64,000 nt of DNA from Lineus longissimus (Eukaryota > Nemertea > Pilidiophora > Heteronemertea > Lineidae): NCBI RefSeq assembly GCF_910592395.1, contig NC_088321.1, positions 620,001 to 684,000 of the forward strand, given 5' to 3'. Both the position numbers and the translations under genes were made by a program. Below, in pieces: positions 13,701-24,341 of this stretch (its first letter is position 1; every line of letters starts with the position of its first letter). The notes under the pieces were generated by a model. It saw only the letters and a program-made list of their open reading frames with translations. It had not been told where the DNA came from and searched no databases.

Positions 13701-16700
13701 TCCATTCACTCTGTAGACGTTATTTCGCCAGTTGAAGAGTGTCCAGGTACAAAACGCCTATATTATTATGTTTAATATGCCTATGTGAAACAGACCCACT
13801 ATAACTGGCTATAGCACCTACAAAGTATATATCCCAGCCAAGCAGGCTGATGAGTTATCGTCAAGCCATGCATGACTATTGACCTGTCAATCAATGCCAT
13901 CAATGTGTCCCACTTCAATACCTCATCACAATACAGCCCACTTAAGCACGAATGTGATAAGTCACATTTAAATCACAATGCGTGCAGCACGTACAGTCCT
14001 AATACATGTTATATCAAACATAGCAACCAAACTTCAACAATGGACTCACACGTTTTTCTCAGAATTACTAAAGGTCACCTTCAGGATTGATACACGGTCA
14101 TGATTGTAAAGGTCGATATTCGAATGGAAACGACCGACATAACACCGAAATCAATGTCCATGTCTGAGGGGCCTCATAGCTAATAGTAATAATAACTGAT
14201 GGCAAATAGCAATAGGGCCGGGTAGATCCCGAGGTGAACCCAGGATTGTATTTCGGGATGAACCAGCTCGGCTTTAAACTGGGAACTGAAATTCGTGGTT
14301 CTTCACAGTCCTTTGAATCTATTGTCTATGTCGGAGCAAGCAAATTACCCCACCCCAAAGACCGAGTCACTAGTCACAAATCCTCACTTTTGGCATGTAA
14401 AAAAGGCCCATCCCACCAGTCTTGGAGGAGAATTACTCCCTGGAGGATTACCTCCAAGTGTAGAGCGAACGCTGAAGACGAAGAAATGTCCTTCTCTCAA
14501 TATGACGGGGGGGGGGGGGGGGTTTGTTATGTTTGGACCAGACTCAAGGTACAAAGACTCAGGTACAAAGCCCCCTCAACATGACAAGTAGAAAATAAGG
14601 GTTTCCCAAAAACACATCTTAAAGATCATCGGATCGCTGAACAAAAGTCTTCTGCTGGAGTAAATCCCATCGTCCAATTCAAAAGAATGAGATATCATTG
14701 ACCTGAATGACCTCTCTGTGTCTGGGCACGACTTGATGTGGACGACCATGTGGGGCGTTCATAGAAAGCTTGATACTACCCTGGCCTTGAATATTATTCA
14801 TTATCATGTGTTATATAGCCGGGGCTTCTGAATAACCCTCACAAAATTAATAGGATTTTCAAGTGTCCCACATCATTTGAGAGGGCCCCTCATGATATTT
14901 TAAATGAGAATTCTAATTCATCAACGGTCCTTTCTTCATTTTGAAGGCCAAGAAGATATGTTTTGGGGGGTGAATGAAGGCCCTGTATCAGGCAACTGTT
15001 GATTCAATACACAATCAGCAGAGCACACACACAGGATAACACGCCACTTTTCACTGCTACACCCTTTAGAAGAAAGCTCCTACTCACATAAGGCCATCTC
15101 GTCGTTTGCAGTATATCACTGTAGGTCAGCGCTCGTATTGGCTCCGTACCCGCGGCCGGTCCCAATCCCGGGAACTCGTTCTCATCCTCAAAATGCAATG
15201 GCGCCGTTTCTGTCGTCAGCGCGTCAAACGACGCACGCGGATTCGCCGAGTGAAACTCCGATTCCGGTTGATCCTGTTTTGTTGATTTCGAAATGTCCGG
15301 ATTTTGCGTATTAGTATCCTCCGTATTTTCATCGTCTTCGAGTCCGTTTTTCTTTTTGCGTTTCCGGTTTCGTTTTCGTTTCCGCTTCTTCTTTGTGAGA
15401 TCATTGTCGTTTTCCGCACCAACCTGCGTCACGTTATTATTCGCACTTGAATTAGTACCCACTTTCACCACAGGTGGAGCTTTGATGGCGCTCGCGTACG
15501 ACATTTTCCCATACGCACTAGCATCCCCCGCAGATAGGGCAGAATTATAGTTTGATATACCCGCACTAGATGGCACTATAGTTACCGGATTCACATATTG
15601 TACATTATTCCCACCAGGTGGCCCACCAGCGGGTATTTCCAACAACAAACTCGTCTGATTTTTGAAAATTTTATCCTTGGTGGCCGGCGATATTGAAAAC
15701 GCACCCTGTTGGGTAGAGTCTGAACTAGGTGATGGCACAATGCTTAAAAGAGAGTTAACAGGGTGAGTACCGGATGATGTCAGATTCCGCCGGTGAAGCG
15801 GAGAGCTATATCCGGAATCCGAATCGACCTCCTCTTCCGAATCGGTCGAAGTGTTCGTCGGGATATTAGACGCTTTCCGTCGCGCTCTCTGCTTTGTTTT
15901 TATTTGAAATAATGAGTTTGGCCGCTCTGCTAACGTCAGATTGGCGATCTCATCGTTGAAGTCTGAAATATAACAACTGACGATGAAGAAAAGAAACATA
16001 AAAAGATGATTGATATGAATCACACGCTACTTTTCATTATTACAGATTTGCTTAACCAGTTGGTAGAAACGTTGTGTACTTTTTCAGATGTATCTCTAAT
16101 CAGGAACCTCTTTATTAAGGACAGCACTTGTCAGTCCCGAGGGTGTCTTTATTAGAGAGGTTCTACTGTAGGCTGGAAGGAAATGTCCAGTACCTGTCTG
16201 TATGGCAATATCCAGCAAAATGATGATCCTTTTTCGCTGTTTCTTCTTGTTATTACCGCCGCCCGGCCCGCTAACCTCATTCTGAATTCCAACGCTCACC
16301 TTCCCTGGATTGTCTGCTGATTTGTTGTTGTTGTTTTTATTCCGCTGAAAAGACGAGATTGAGATAACGTCAAATAAAGTCAGCGAAAGGAGATGTAACA
16401 TGATCTTTTAAAGTAAGAAGTCAGGTAGTTGATATCACTTATCAGACTATAAATGGAAAACTTTCACATTAACTGATCTAGCTCACTTTTCATAATCTTA
16501 TGAAACTTGTACATAAATGGAGAACAGGCCAAATGCAATCTAAAAATAGCTTGGAATTTCATTAGAGAAACTAGTCGCCAACATGATTGGTGAATGTGGA
16601 CACAAGGTCAGAGTAACAAGAGGGATTAACTCCACATGAGATTCTTATAAAACTGAGGAGTGATGGCCATGAATGGAACAGCCAGACACTACACACACAC

Positions 16701-19700
16701 TACACCTCCCTGTACACACATGCTGTTACAACCAAAGAACTCCTTCCCACTGTACTCACCCTTCCACCCCTACTTCCTCGACTATTTGACCGTGAGCCCC
16801 CGCCCCTATTCGAGTTCCACTGTCCCCGCTTCTGAGGTTCTGAACTCTGATTCAAAGCCGCCAAAAACGCCTGCCCACCGTCGAAAACTCCTTGGGCGTT
16901 CGTGAACGGCGTCGGTTGACCTATTTGCGGAGGAGCCAAATTCATGTTCATCGGGTACGGTGGTTCCAGGACTGGCTGATAGGGGGCAGCAGGTGCTATC
17001 ACAGGCGATATGCTGAACTGTGGTTGGAAGTTTCCGTAGGGTGACGCGTAGCTGGTGTAATGCCCCGCTGGGGCCCCTCGCATGTGGCCTCGTCCCCGGC
17101 CCCTGCCGCTCTGAGGTTGCTGGTTTGGCCATCTGTGAAAAAGACAAGAAACAAATAATTGGTTCGGAGTGTGACGTTCTAAAATATAACACCAAACTGA
17201 AATACACACCACCTTAGAAGCGTGTGCCACATTGAAGGGAGGGGTCAGATTTAAGGGGGTTCTCTCTCAACCTTTTTGTTTTTGGCCCTTTTTGGCATCT
17301 CAGGTCTGAGTGTCTTGTTCAAGGACACAAAGACTCAACAGAAAAGACCGCCTGGGAGTTGAACCCACAACTTTCCGAGCTCAGCCAATGAGCTAAATGC
17401 AAAAGGGTTGCAATCTGCCTAAACTATAAATCCGATATCCCAGTTCCTGGATATCGTTATAAATCACTTACTGAGCGGCATTCTGTGCGTATGGGTCCGT
17501 CTGAACAAAAGGGTAGCAATTGGTCATGTACTCGGGGATATCACTACACGCTGGTGAGCCATCGTTCATCTCGGGACTGACGGGAATGAAAACCTTCGCT
17601 TCAACGGACAGCCGACTTGCGGCCTGAAAGTAAAAAGTTCAAATCACTATTATAGGTCATGGGAAAAGCTTGTCTAGTTTGTCTCCACCGCTGGGATTAA
17701 CACGCTCGTTATATTAATACATACATCATAGTTCATGAACATGAAATACGTCAACAAGCCTTATTTATCATATTAGCAACAATAAAAACACAGTCAATAA
17801 TCCATGTGTAAATAGTTGAGGAGAATTGATTGATAAATATATTGATTGGAATGCATTGGGAGCTCTCGACATAATTTGTCAAATATCAGTAAGTTGTTAA
17901 CCCTTCATGTCACAGGGAGCATTAGTACAAATGAGACTTGAGTTCATTAAAATGTGTCGTTTATGAAATTAGATTAGATTGAAGTTGTTATAAAGTGCTT
18001 CCCACTGACCTCTTGTGACCTGACCGTGACTCAACCATGACAAAATGACGAGTGATCGCGATTCTACATTCCAATTCCACAATCAATAAGAAATCGCCAA
18101 ACGTTTTCTGGTACATACTCATACTGTTAATCAAACAATTTCAAAAAATCGGCCCAACCCAGTACCACAATGAGATGGCAAATGGGTTGTTAACCCAATA
18201 AAATTTCAAGTGCGTAACTTCAACTTCAGTTGAACACGTACATTTGGCATTGTCCTCTATACCGGAATTCCGATCAGTGCATGTGACAGATGGTTTGAAA
18301 TGGCACTCAAATCAGTCGACCGTTTCTGCAACTCCCAGGCGAGACTCGTGGCCATTGTCAAAATGAGGTCAACAACTGTACCTACCTCAAGAGCAACAAG
18401 ACCATACACTTGTGGCACAGAGAAAAGACAATGCATGTGTAATGATGATGTGTTGTTTGTAAAGTGGAACCTCCCTTAGCAGACACCTCTCTATTAAGGA
18501 CAACCTCTCTATTAAGGACACTAGTTTTCATTTTGATAGAACTGTAGTATTTGTAATTGTATACCTGTCTACAAAATGGCATGCTGAAATTCATATTCAG
18601 TCCAACATAAAAATAACAAAATTCGATTCTTTTGGAAATAAACAATACACGATATAGGCCTTTAGGAAAATCTGTTTCTTTGCACATCATGTTACTTCCG
18701 ATTGATTCTGTATAGATTAGACGATAAACTGAAACGTTGTGATAAACGGCTGTCTGGTGTGATACAATTCACACCAGATCATGGCAGATGTGCGAAATTA
18801 CCAGGGTACAAACTAACGTTTTTTGTTGCTTTGTCATCTGTAACTGTTAATCATTACAGCCCTGGACGGCTGCCCCAGAATGTGCAGTTGGCTGCCAAAG
18901 AGAAGCCATTCTTTTTTTGTACAAACATTTGAAATTGAACATTTCAATGGTGTGTACGTTTAAAATACCTTCAGAAAACACTAAACACACAGGACACACT
19001 CACTCTATGTTACAGCGATAGTCGTTTTGGCCCCAATAAATGGGTCATTTCCAATTTGACTTCTGTAATCAGGACACCTCCCAAAAAGGACAGCATATGC
19101 CAGTCCAAAAGGTGTCCTTTAATAGAGAGGTTCTACAGTACAATACGAGGGGGGTCTTGCATTTAGAACACAATAAAAACAGCAAGTATTTTCACCAATG
19201 TGAGTCATGATAGATCTTCAATCACCAGATCAAGTCTTAGGTCTTAATACCCACTCAAGCGAATCCAACACTTTTTTAAACTGGCAGATCTAGGTCAAGT
19301 TATTATTAATATTATACTTATCATCCAATATACATTCCTAATACGTCACGGGAAGAAATGAAAGGGTTTTTGTCCACCTATTCAGAGCCCCTAATAGTAA
19401 AGTTCATAATGATATTGTTTCACATCAGTTCACTGGGCCTGATGTAGGCCTAAATTGCCTACCACACAATGACATAACTGACAGCCTTCTATCAAATCTA
19501 TACCTCAGCTTAAACTTACAATAAACTTAAAGTTCACTAGGTCTTCATGGAATGGCCTAAATGGACCCCCACAATAACCAGCTGATAACCTGCTATCAAA
19601 TCTAGAACTTGGCATAGATGAACCAAACCGTATTTGGTCAAATAATAAATATTCACACCGATTTTTTTACAATTTGCAAAACAATTTCAGTTCTGCAGAA

Positions 19701-20718
19701 CTTGCAGGTGTTCATAAGACCTAAAGCGACTGTCGATTTGGAACCGTTGATTTATTGTATTGTATCGTCATCCACTTCGTGACTGTGCTTTAAGCCAGCT
19801 TAACTTCAAAGCGCTTAAGTCAATGGCCGACTTCTAGGCCATGAACATGATAAAGGAGATCCTCCATGGCCTGTGGGTTAAGCCGTGCCATATAACTGGG
19901 GGTACAGTACATCATCTCCCCCTTCGGACAAAGCTGACTCATCTTCGAGTCACTTAGCGACATCTAGCGTCTCTGTACCCAACTACAATCCAGAGCCCGC
20001 ATCGTGTGGGAAGGTATGCTTGATACGCGCTGGTCGTCACCTATCCAATTCGTGACCGCACTCGACGTTGCTTAACTTCTAACTGTGGGGCCAACCCCCC
20101 AACCACTAGGGCCTACGTCATACATGATATCCTCCATCAGTTGTCGATGGCCAGAGCCAGGGTCGGAGGGCAGCCGCATTTACGCGGAGACTGCAGAATG
20201 TCCACGTTGTTGGTGAGGCCTCCAACGGCATACTACAGTCCACCAAAGATATCGATGAGATTATCAAACGCAACGTTTATACAAGGTATATAGCTTACAG
20301 ACTGACAATGAATTAAAAAATGACTGACATTTAGACTGACTTCACGAGACTTGATGATGGCACACCCTGTCTATCTCCTCCTGCTCAACCAAAAACTGGA
20401 AACAGTGGCGTAGATTTGCTTGTCGTGAATATCAACACTTTAATCCTGAGTGATAGCAATACATGAGATTAAAACTGACATTAGTAACCCCCTGGAAAAG
20501 CCTAAGGCCACGCCTATGTATGCCTTAGCTGCCAGACTTAAAAATGTACAGGGATGTGCATGCACTTCCCTGTACACTTATTCATATGCATAACAAAATG
20601 GCAGCCACAGACAACTCAACACGAAAACACTCCCAAACAATCGCAATTTCTCCACGAGATGAACAACAACACTCAAATTCAAACCTACCCCTGCCTGCTC
20701 CGATTGCGTCTCTGTCAT
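4709..20718 (-). CDS. SECISBP2L: SECIS-binding protein 2-like (SECISBP2L/SBP2)
   Basis: This factor binds SECIS hairpins in selenoprotein mRNAs and recruits the Sec-tRNA elongation factor so that UGA is read as selenocysteine. Coding exons on the minus strand: 20689-20718 (tentative start), 17472-17623, 16760-17132, 16194-16344, 15088-15962, 13244-13385, 12570-12781, 11862-12141, 11068-11265, 8195-8393, 7168-7388, 6396-6550, 5845-5998 and 4709-5478. Phases join throughout and give about 1303 residues; from memory the human protein is about 1100. Landmarks are a TNCYPFVQ motif near the N-terminus, KLKKPSTLKKVILKEREEKK ahead of the RNA-binding domain, HSRRFREYCNQV, then the L7Ae kink-turn domain at about residues 871-996 with RIVLGLREVAKHLKLKK, FVIISPN and VPFVFALGRRALGR. 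HMGHSRTPS, SEPISEN and RIESWVEE in the tail match SECISBP2L rather than SECISBP2. Introns carry many repeats. The first exon (MTETQSEQAG) fits in phase but an in-frame ATG 66 bases upstream is also possible. Confidence 0.93.
5622..5797. repeat. Dispersed palindromic element, intronic copy
   Basis: A near full-length copy of a roughly 180-base family found at least ten times in this window. It begins with TACAGTAGAA and ends with GGTTCTACCGTA, so the ends are inverted repeats. Inside are reiterated variants of CCTCTCTATTAAGGACA in both orientations. It has no coding capacity and behaves like a miniature inverted-repeat element. It lies in the SECISBP2L intron between 5478 and 5845. Confidence 0.6.
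6624..6945. repeat. 65-bp tandem repeat, about five copies
   Basis: GGTACCA recurs at about 6628, 6693, 6758, 6823 and 6888, exactly 65 bases apart. Each unit contains AGAAAGTGCTCATCGAGAGC and CATGTCAATAGGTTT with a few substitutions. The array sits in the SECISBP2L intron between the two exons that encode the L7Ae domain. Confidence 0.85.
7510..8052. repeat. 24-bp minisatellite, about 22 copies
   Basis: The unit is built on TCATCAGAGAATGTGGCACT followed by CCCC or CCCA. Because 24 is a multiple of three and the unit lacks stops in several frames, the array is open in multiple frames on both strands and yields spurious repetitive ORFs. The left half is nearly identical copy to copy, while the right half carries more variants (CCCATCATC, ATGAGGC, one AGCATATGAC). 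It lies wholly inside the SECISBP2L intron 7389-8194. Confidence 0.95.
8846..9215. repeat. Two adjacent copies of the dispersed palindromic element
   Basis: A truncated copy begins near 8846 with ACAGTGGAACCTCCCTTAGC. A longer one spans about 9094-9212 and keeps the inner TTTCCATTCAAT..GACCTCTCT segment shared by all longer copies. A third fragment in the opposite orientation lies at about 8488-8596. All are in the 2.7-kb SECISBP2L intron between 8393 and 11068, which otherwise holds nothing I recognise. Confidence 0.55.
17282..17408 (-). repeat. tRNA-derived SINE-like fragment
   Basis: On the minus strand the segment reads GTGGGTTCAACTCCC, which resembles a tRNA B box. It is preceded by TTTAGCTCATTGGCTGAGC, which resembles an A box, and on the plus side is the GTCTTGTTCAAGGACACAA string that accompanies many animal SINEs. 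No complete cloverleaf can be folded. It lies in an intron of SECISBP2L. Assignment as a SINE relic rests on these boxes only. Confidence 0.45.
18461..19142. repeat. Fragments of the dispersed palindromic element in SECISBP2L intron 1
   Basis: Pieces at about 18461-18540 and 19058-19142 carry the CCTCTCTATTAAGGACA core in opposite orientations. They could be the two ends of one element opened by an insertion, or two separate fragments. The rest of the 3-kb intron (17624-20688) shows no coding exon that I can support. Confidence 0.45.
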
Positions 20719-21547
20719 ATCCGTATTTTTAATCACCAGATTTTTGTAAGAAAGGTGGATTTTTGATAATTTTTCTGACGGCAATTTACCGTCGGTGCCA
20801 TAGCGAAATGCTATGTTGCTTTTTGGTGTTGAGTGGTCACGTGACGTGTCTATTTATGTCACACGAGTGCAAGTGCGCGCTAAATTTAAACTCGATATCA
20901 CGGGTTCGAATTGCGTTTTCATGGGTGTTGGTTTACAGCGGTATATTGTGTTGGTCCAGAGCTTTCCGCAGAGTGGAAACACGATGGGGTTGTCGTGAGC
21001 AGGCGTGGTATTCGGCTAAACTCGAGACACCAAAACACCAGTCTAGTGAAGGGGTGTTAATAAAGGCTCTTGGAATTTAGGCCCATTCACAGGCATACAC
21101 AACAAGCCTTTCACAAGATTACAACATTTGTTACTTTCTGTACGCCGTCGACTCCAGATGGACTTGGTCGTCCTGAACAGCGTCAAGTTTCCCTGATTTT
21201 CCACGTGTTTCATTCTATTGTTGGATCCAAAGATTGAAGATGGAGACATTGTCACATTCTGACGACCATGCCGATCCATTGTCATTGTGTGCGAGACTTT
21301 AGGACTGATGTTCGCAGTCGATAAGTCAGAATGTCTGAAGACAGAGTCAATGTCACAACCAGACAATCGAAGGACGGAGACAAAGTCACAAAAAGACATA
21401 CCAGTAAGGAGTTATCACAACCACCATAAACACACTGCTCCTGCACAATGCAGCCAACCAGATATTTGAAGTGGACTGGTTATGCCCTTGTCCAGGCATT
21501 TTGCATGTAGGTATATAAAACATAACAAAGATATTTTGTATGAATAA
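20719..21547 (-). promoter_or_regulatory. Probable SECISBP2L upstream region
   Basis: This is the gap between the tentative SECISBP2L start and the poly(A) signal of the Rdx selenoprotein gene, so it should contain the SECISBP2L promoter and any 5' UTR. Near 20838 there is TCACGTGACGTG, which overlaps an E-box (CACGTG) and a CRE-like TGACGT half-site. No conventional TATA box placement is clear. Calling it a promoter is inference from position. Confidence 0.4.
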
Positions 21548-21553
21548 TTTATT
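21548..21553 (-). terminator. Poly(A) signal AATAAA for the Rdx selenoprotein gene
   Basis: AATAAA on the minus strand lies about 520 bases after the TAG at 22074 and about 345 bases after the SECIS element, so the mature 3' UTR would keep the SECIS. This is the first canonical signal downstream of the stop that I found. Confidence 0.5.
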
Positions 21554-21893
21554 GTATGTCTGTATTTTACACAATACCTGAGAGTTTAGATAGCGACGAC
21601 AAAAAAGGAATGAAGTATTCAGCGAAATTGTCAATAATCAGTCCTCAGTGACTGAATAGAAGCCAGAAGTTCAGTTGTATTGTACTACCGATAAGATATG
21701 TTTCATCTGTTCCTATAATTTAATACTTTTTGTCAAAACTCTCAAAATGTCAGTTTCATGATTTTCGTAATATTTCTGACACAACCTCGGTCAAAACAGT
21801 TCCTTAAGATTAACCATGGTTACAGTATTTATATGATTGTTAACCCAAACTTTTCCCATCTCGACTTTCGAAGTCCTTGGGCGAAAAGAGTCA

Positions 21894-21959
21894 CCAAAAC
21901 ATCGAGCTCAGACCTGTGAACTTTAAGACTGAAGCTTTCATACGCGGATCATGTTTTAG
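21894..21959 (-). promoter_or_regulatory. SECIS element (selenocysteine insertion signal)
   Basis: On the minus strand, ATGAA at 21941-21937 and CGAT at 21904-21901 flank a helix, giving the non-Watson-Crick quartet UGAA/CGAU typical of eukaryotic SECIS. The helix strands are AGCTTCAGTCTT and AGGTCTGAGCT: AGCT pairs with AGCT, CAG with CTG, CTT with AGG, with one bulge and one T-T mismatch. The apical loop AAAGTTCAC starts with the conserved unpaired AA, 13 bases after ATGA. A basal helix CTAAAAC/GTTTTGG closes it. It is about 115 bases after the stop codon of the CxxTGA Rdx gene, the expected place. The basal internal loop is unusually lopsided. Confidence 0.78.
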
Positions 21960-22010
21960 CGCAAGGACGTGTCGGGTCAAAAAATGAGGGTAGTTTGGTG
22001 TATTGCATAG

Positions 22011-22055
22011 GGTGGCATCTCAGAGTCGCCAAGTCATGATTCTGAGAGCGCCACC
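22011..22055 (-). other. Strong hairpin just after the selenoprotein stop codon
   Basis: GGTGGC and TCTCAGA on one arm pair with TCTGAGA and GCCACC on the other, 13 pairs with a small internal loop and a 16-base loop. It starts 19 bases after the stop. It lacks the UGA/GA quartet and AA loop in the correct places, so it is not a second SECIS. A role in RNA stability or recoding is possible but unsupported. Confidence 0.6.
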
Positions 22056-22073
22056 TCTGGGTACTTCAGAGTT

Positions 22074-23160
22074 CTACAAGATGCTACATCCTGGACTTTC
22101 TGACTCTGTGATCTCATGCGGTTCCTCTCCTTGGAGCCCTCGCCTCACCTCCTCAATCACCTGGAAAAATACCAAGAAGAACGTCACATAATGGAAACTT
22201 GGCCTCCTAGATGACTCGACAGACAACCAACGATAAAGGTTGAGTGTTTCCCACTGGGACACCATAAGGGACTAACAAAAAATTATTTGGTTAGAATGCT
22301 CCAACAATAGTTATTCCATCATCATTCATTGATTCAATCAATAACTTTCCCTGGACAGACCAGCTCGGCAAGTTGGAATGCCAGTCTGATTCTCAGCAAG
22401 CTGGGGAACTGATTCTCGAAGGTAATACTCACAAGTTTGGCTGGAGGGAATCCATGCTGCTTTAGCTTAGAGAACACCACCTTCCCATTGACAGTCACCT
22501 CGAACGATGCTGCAAGAAAATCGAGCCAATTTAGAGAAAATTCCAACAGTGGGGATATTTAAAACAATGGTAATAATGGTTTTTCCTGTCGTTTGTTCTT
22601 CATTACTTACATGATCGTCCACCAGCTCCTGTCACCTCCGCCTCCGGGACTGCTGCAACAATCTGGTATCGCAGGTCCTGGTAGCGGCCGCCATACCCTC
22701 ATGCGGTACTGGAAACAGAACAAGAATAACGTTACATGTATTTCTTTTCTAAACCTCACTCCCATTGGGATCATGCCGATCCACCACCGTTGTGCGTATG
22801 TCCATCATGTCCGAGGTCGGCTTAGCCTAGGCCTTCTGACGATTGGTTCTGTTCTGTACGTCTGTAAACTTAGCAAAGCCAGATCAGTGCCAATCAGTTT
22901 TCACTCAAAGTTGATAGGAAGAGTCGGGGACGACTTGCAATAATATGGTACAGAATATCCACAGTCGACAGTGTACATGACTACCGGTACACCAGTCACA
23001 ACCACCATGTCATGTCTGTCTTCACATCTCATGACAGGACAGAAATCACCTCAAATTATTTGGCTACAATCTTAATCACAGCCGCGATTACAAAAAAATC
23101 AATTGTAAAATGTTCGACAATATCTTACCAATGTTCTACATGAACTTTCACACTCCCCAT
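22074..23160 (-). CDS. Rdx-family selenoprotein (MIEN1/SelW-like) with in-frame TGA
   Basis: A thioredoxin-like fold protein of the Rdx family (SelW, SelT, SelH, MIEN1/Rdx12), thought to act in thiol redox control. Exons on the minus strand: 23129-23160, 22611-22708, 22433-22509 and 22074-22160, phases consistent, 97 residues. Exon 1 gives MGSVKVHVEHC, the Cys codon being split by the intron. Exon 2 opens with T-A-TGA-GYGGRYQ, so the redox site is C11-T-A-U14 with selenocysteine read from TGA at 22699-22701. Exon 3 has SSFEVTVNGKVVFSKL, very close to the MIEN1 beta strands. The protein ends in CSIL, a CaaX prenylation box as in MIEN1. A SECIS lies in the 3' UTR. Reading TGA as a stop would end the protein at 13 residues and leave three well-conserved exons without a function. 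Confidence 0.88.
22699..22701 (-). other. TGA selenocysteine codon in the CxxU redox motif
   Basis: This TGA is residue 14 of the Rdx protein. The codon follows Cys11-Thr-Ala and precedes GYGGRYQ, the exact place of Sec in SelW-type proteins. Family alignment downstream is uninterrupted and the SECIS at 21894-21959 supplies the recoding signal. Confidence 0.85.
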
Positions 23161-23265
23161 TGTCGATAAAGGCACGAAAATCAACAAAAATCTAGCGCAA
23201 ATTACAGAAAATTTGGGTGGTTTCTTTTATAAATGTTTGATAAACCTCTGTGAAGTAATTCCACA

Positions 23266-23420
23266 TTGGCCGTGGAAGGCCGCATTCTCCAAGCGTCGTC
23301 AATGGTGACCATTGCAGTCAAGCCTCACTTGACCTACTGTCTCTGCCACTATTTGACAAGTTCAGCGGGTGCATGTAAATTGGACATTTGGCCCGGCGCC
23401 CGGGAGATTGGGCAGGCCGT
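23266..23420. repeat. Dispersed repeat shared with 45800-45960
   Basis: The segment from AAGCGTCGTCAATGGTGACC to the CATTTGGCCCGGCGC region matches the reverse complement of about 45800-45960, with a shorter fragment near 35750-35800. This is a non-coding interspersed family of unknown class. It lies just upstream of the Rdx selenoprotein start. Confidence 0.55.
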
Positions 23421-24341
23421 TGTGGTCGTCGATTTTAATATGTCCTATTCCGTAAGACCCTTGACGAAAAGTCTCTAATGTTTGTCTTCGGGTAAGGAGA
23501 ATTGTGAACGTCCCAGTGAATGCCACCGTCATGATCCGTCATGATCTTGGAGCTGAGAATGAGTGGAATCCTCAGGGCACAAGACAATCTGACGGGGCAG
23601 GGTCTATTCTTCAGACCAAAGACTTTACAGACCTCGTTTTTTGGCTCTCACTTTTTTATTAGTGGAGATTTTCATGAAATCTAAAGTGATATTAGACCAG
23701 AAACGGTTTCCGCATATGCTCAGAAAGAAAAAAATTAAATTTTAGTGCCTTGATTTTGATTTCTAAATTTCAACATTGTCGTTGCGTTGACTGATATACA
23801 AATACTATGAATACCAAGTTTAAACAAATTTGTATTCATAATAACTGCACCCTGGCATTGTGTATTAGTGCATTTCTATTTAACAAGTAATTACGAACGG
23901 TGTACCCCTTTATTTATAGTGAAATATCGGCAATTTTCCAATCGCTTTCAAGTTCTGTGGCATCTTTTCCTGAAAATCACTCTAGTCCAGAATTTCATGC
24001 ATGAAAAAACAGGACAACATACTTTTTATGAAAAACGTTCTTCTTTTCAAAAAGTTTACAAAATCATTGAGACAAATAATCTGAGGACAATCAATCCAAA
24101 ACAAATTGACAGTTCTAATAGAAAAGGCAAGCTTCCTTGTTAAATGTTTATCTATAACTGGTAAAAGAGGTCACTAAAGACACAAAAGACATCTGTAATA
24201 ATAATAGTATCACTCTTTAGTATCACAACAATTGTAAAGGTTATAAAAAATATGCAAACATTGCAAGACAATAGCAAGAACACTCTCCACACATCACTTC
24301 TTATTGCCCGGGAAGTGCCAGCACCTCCTATCAGAGATCAG

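Noticed and set aside
23861-24341. Possible SECIS after the Rdx paralogue
   Set aside because: GTGA motifs exist, but none is followed by a helix with an AA loop and a matching GA on the other side.
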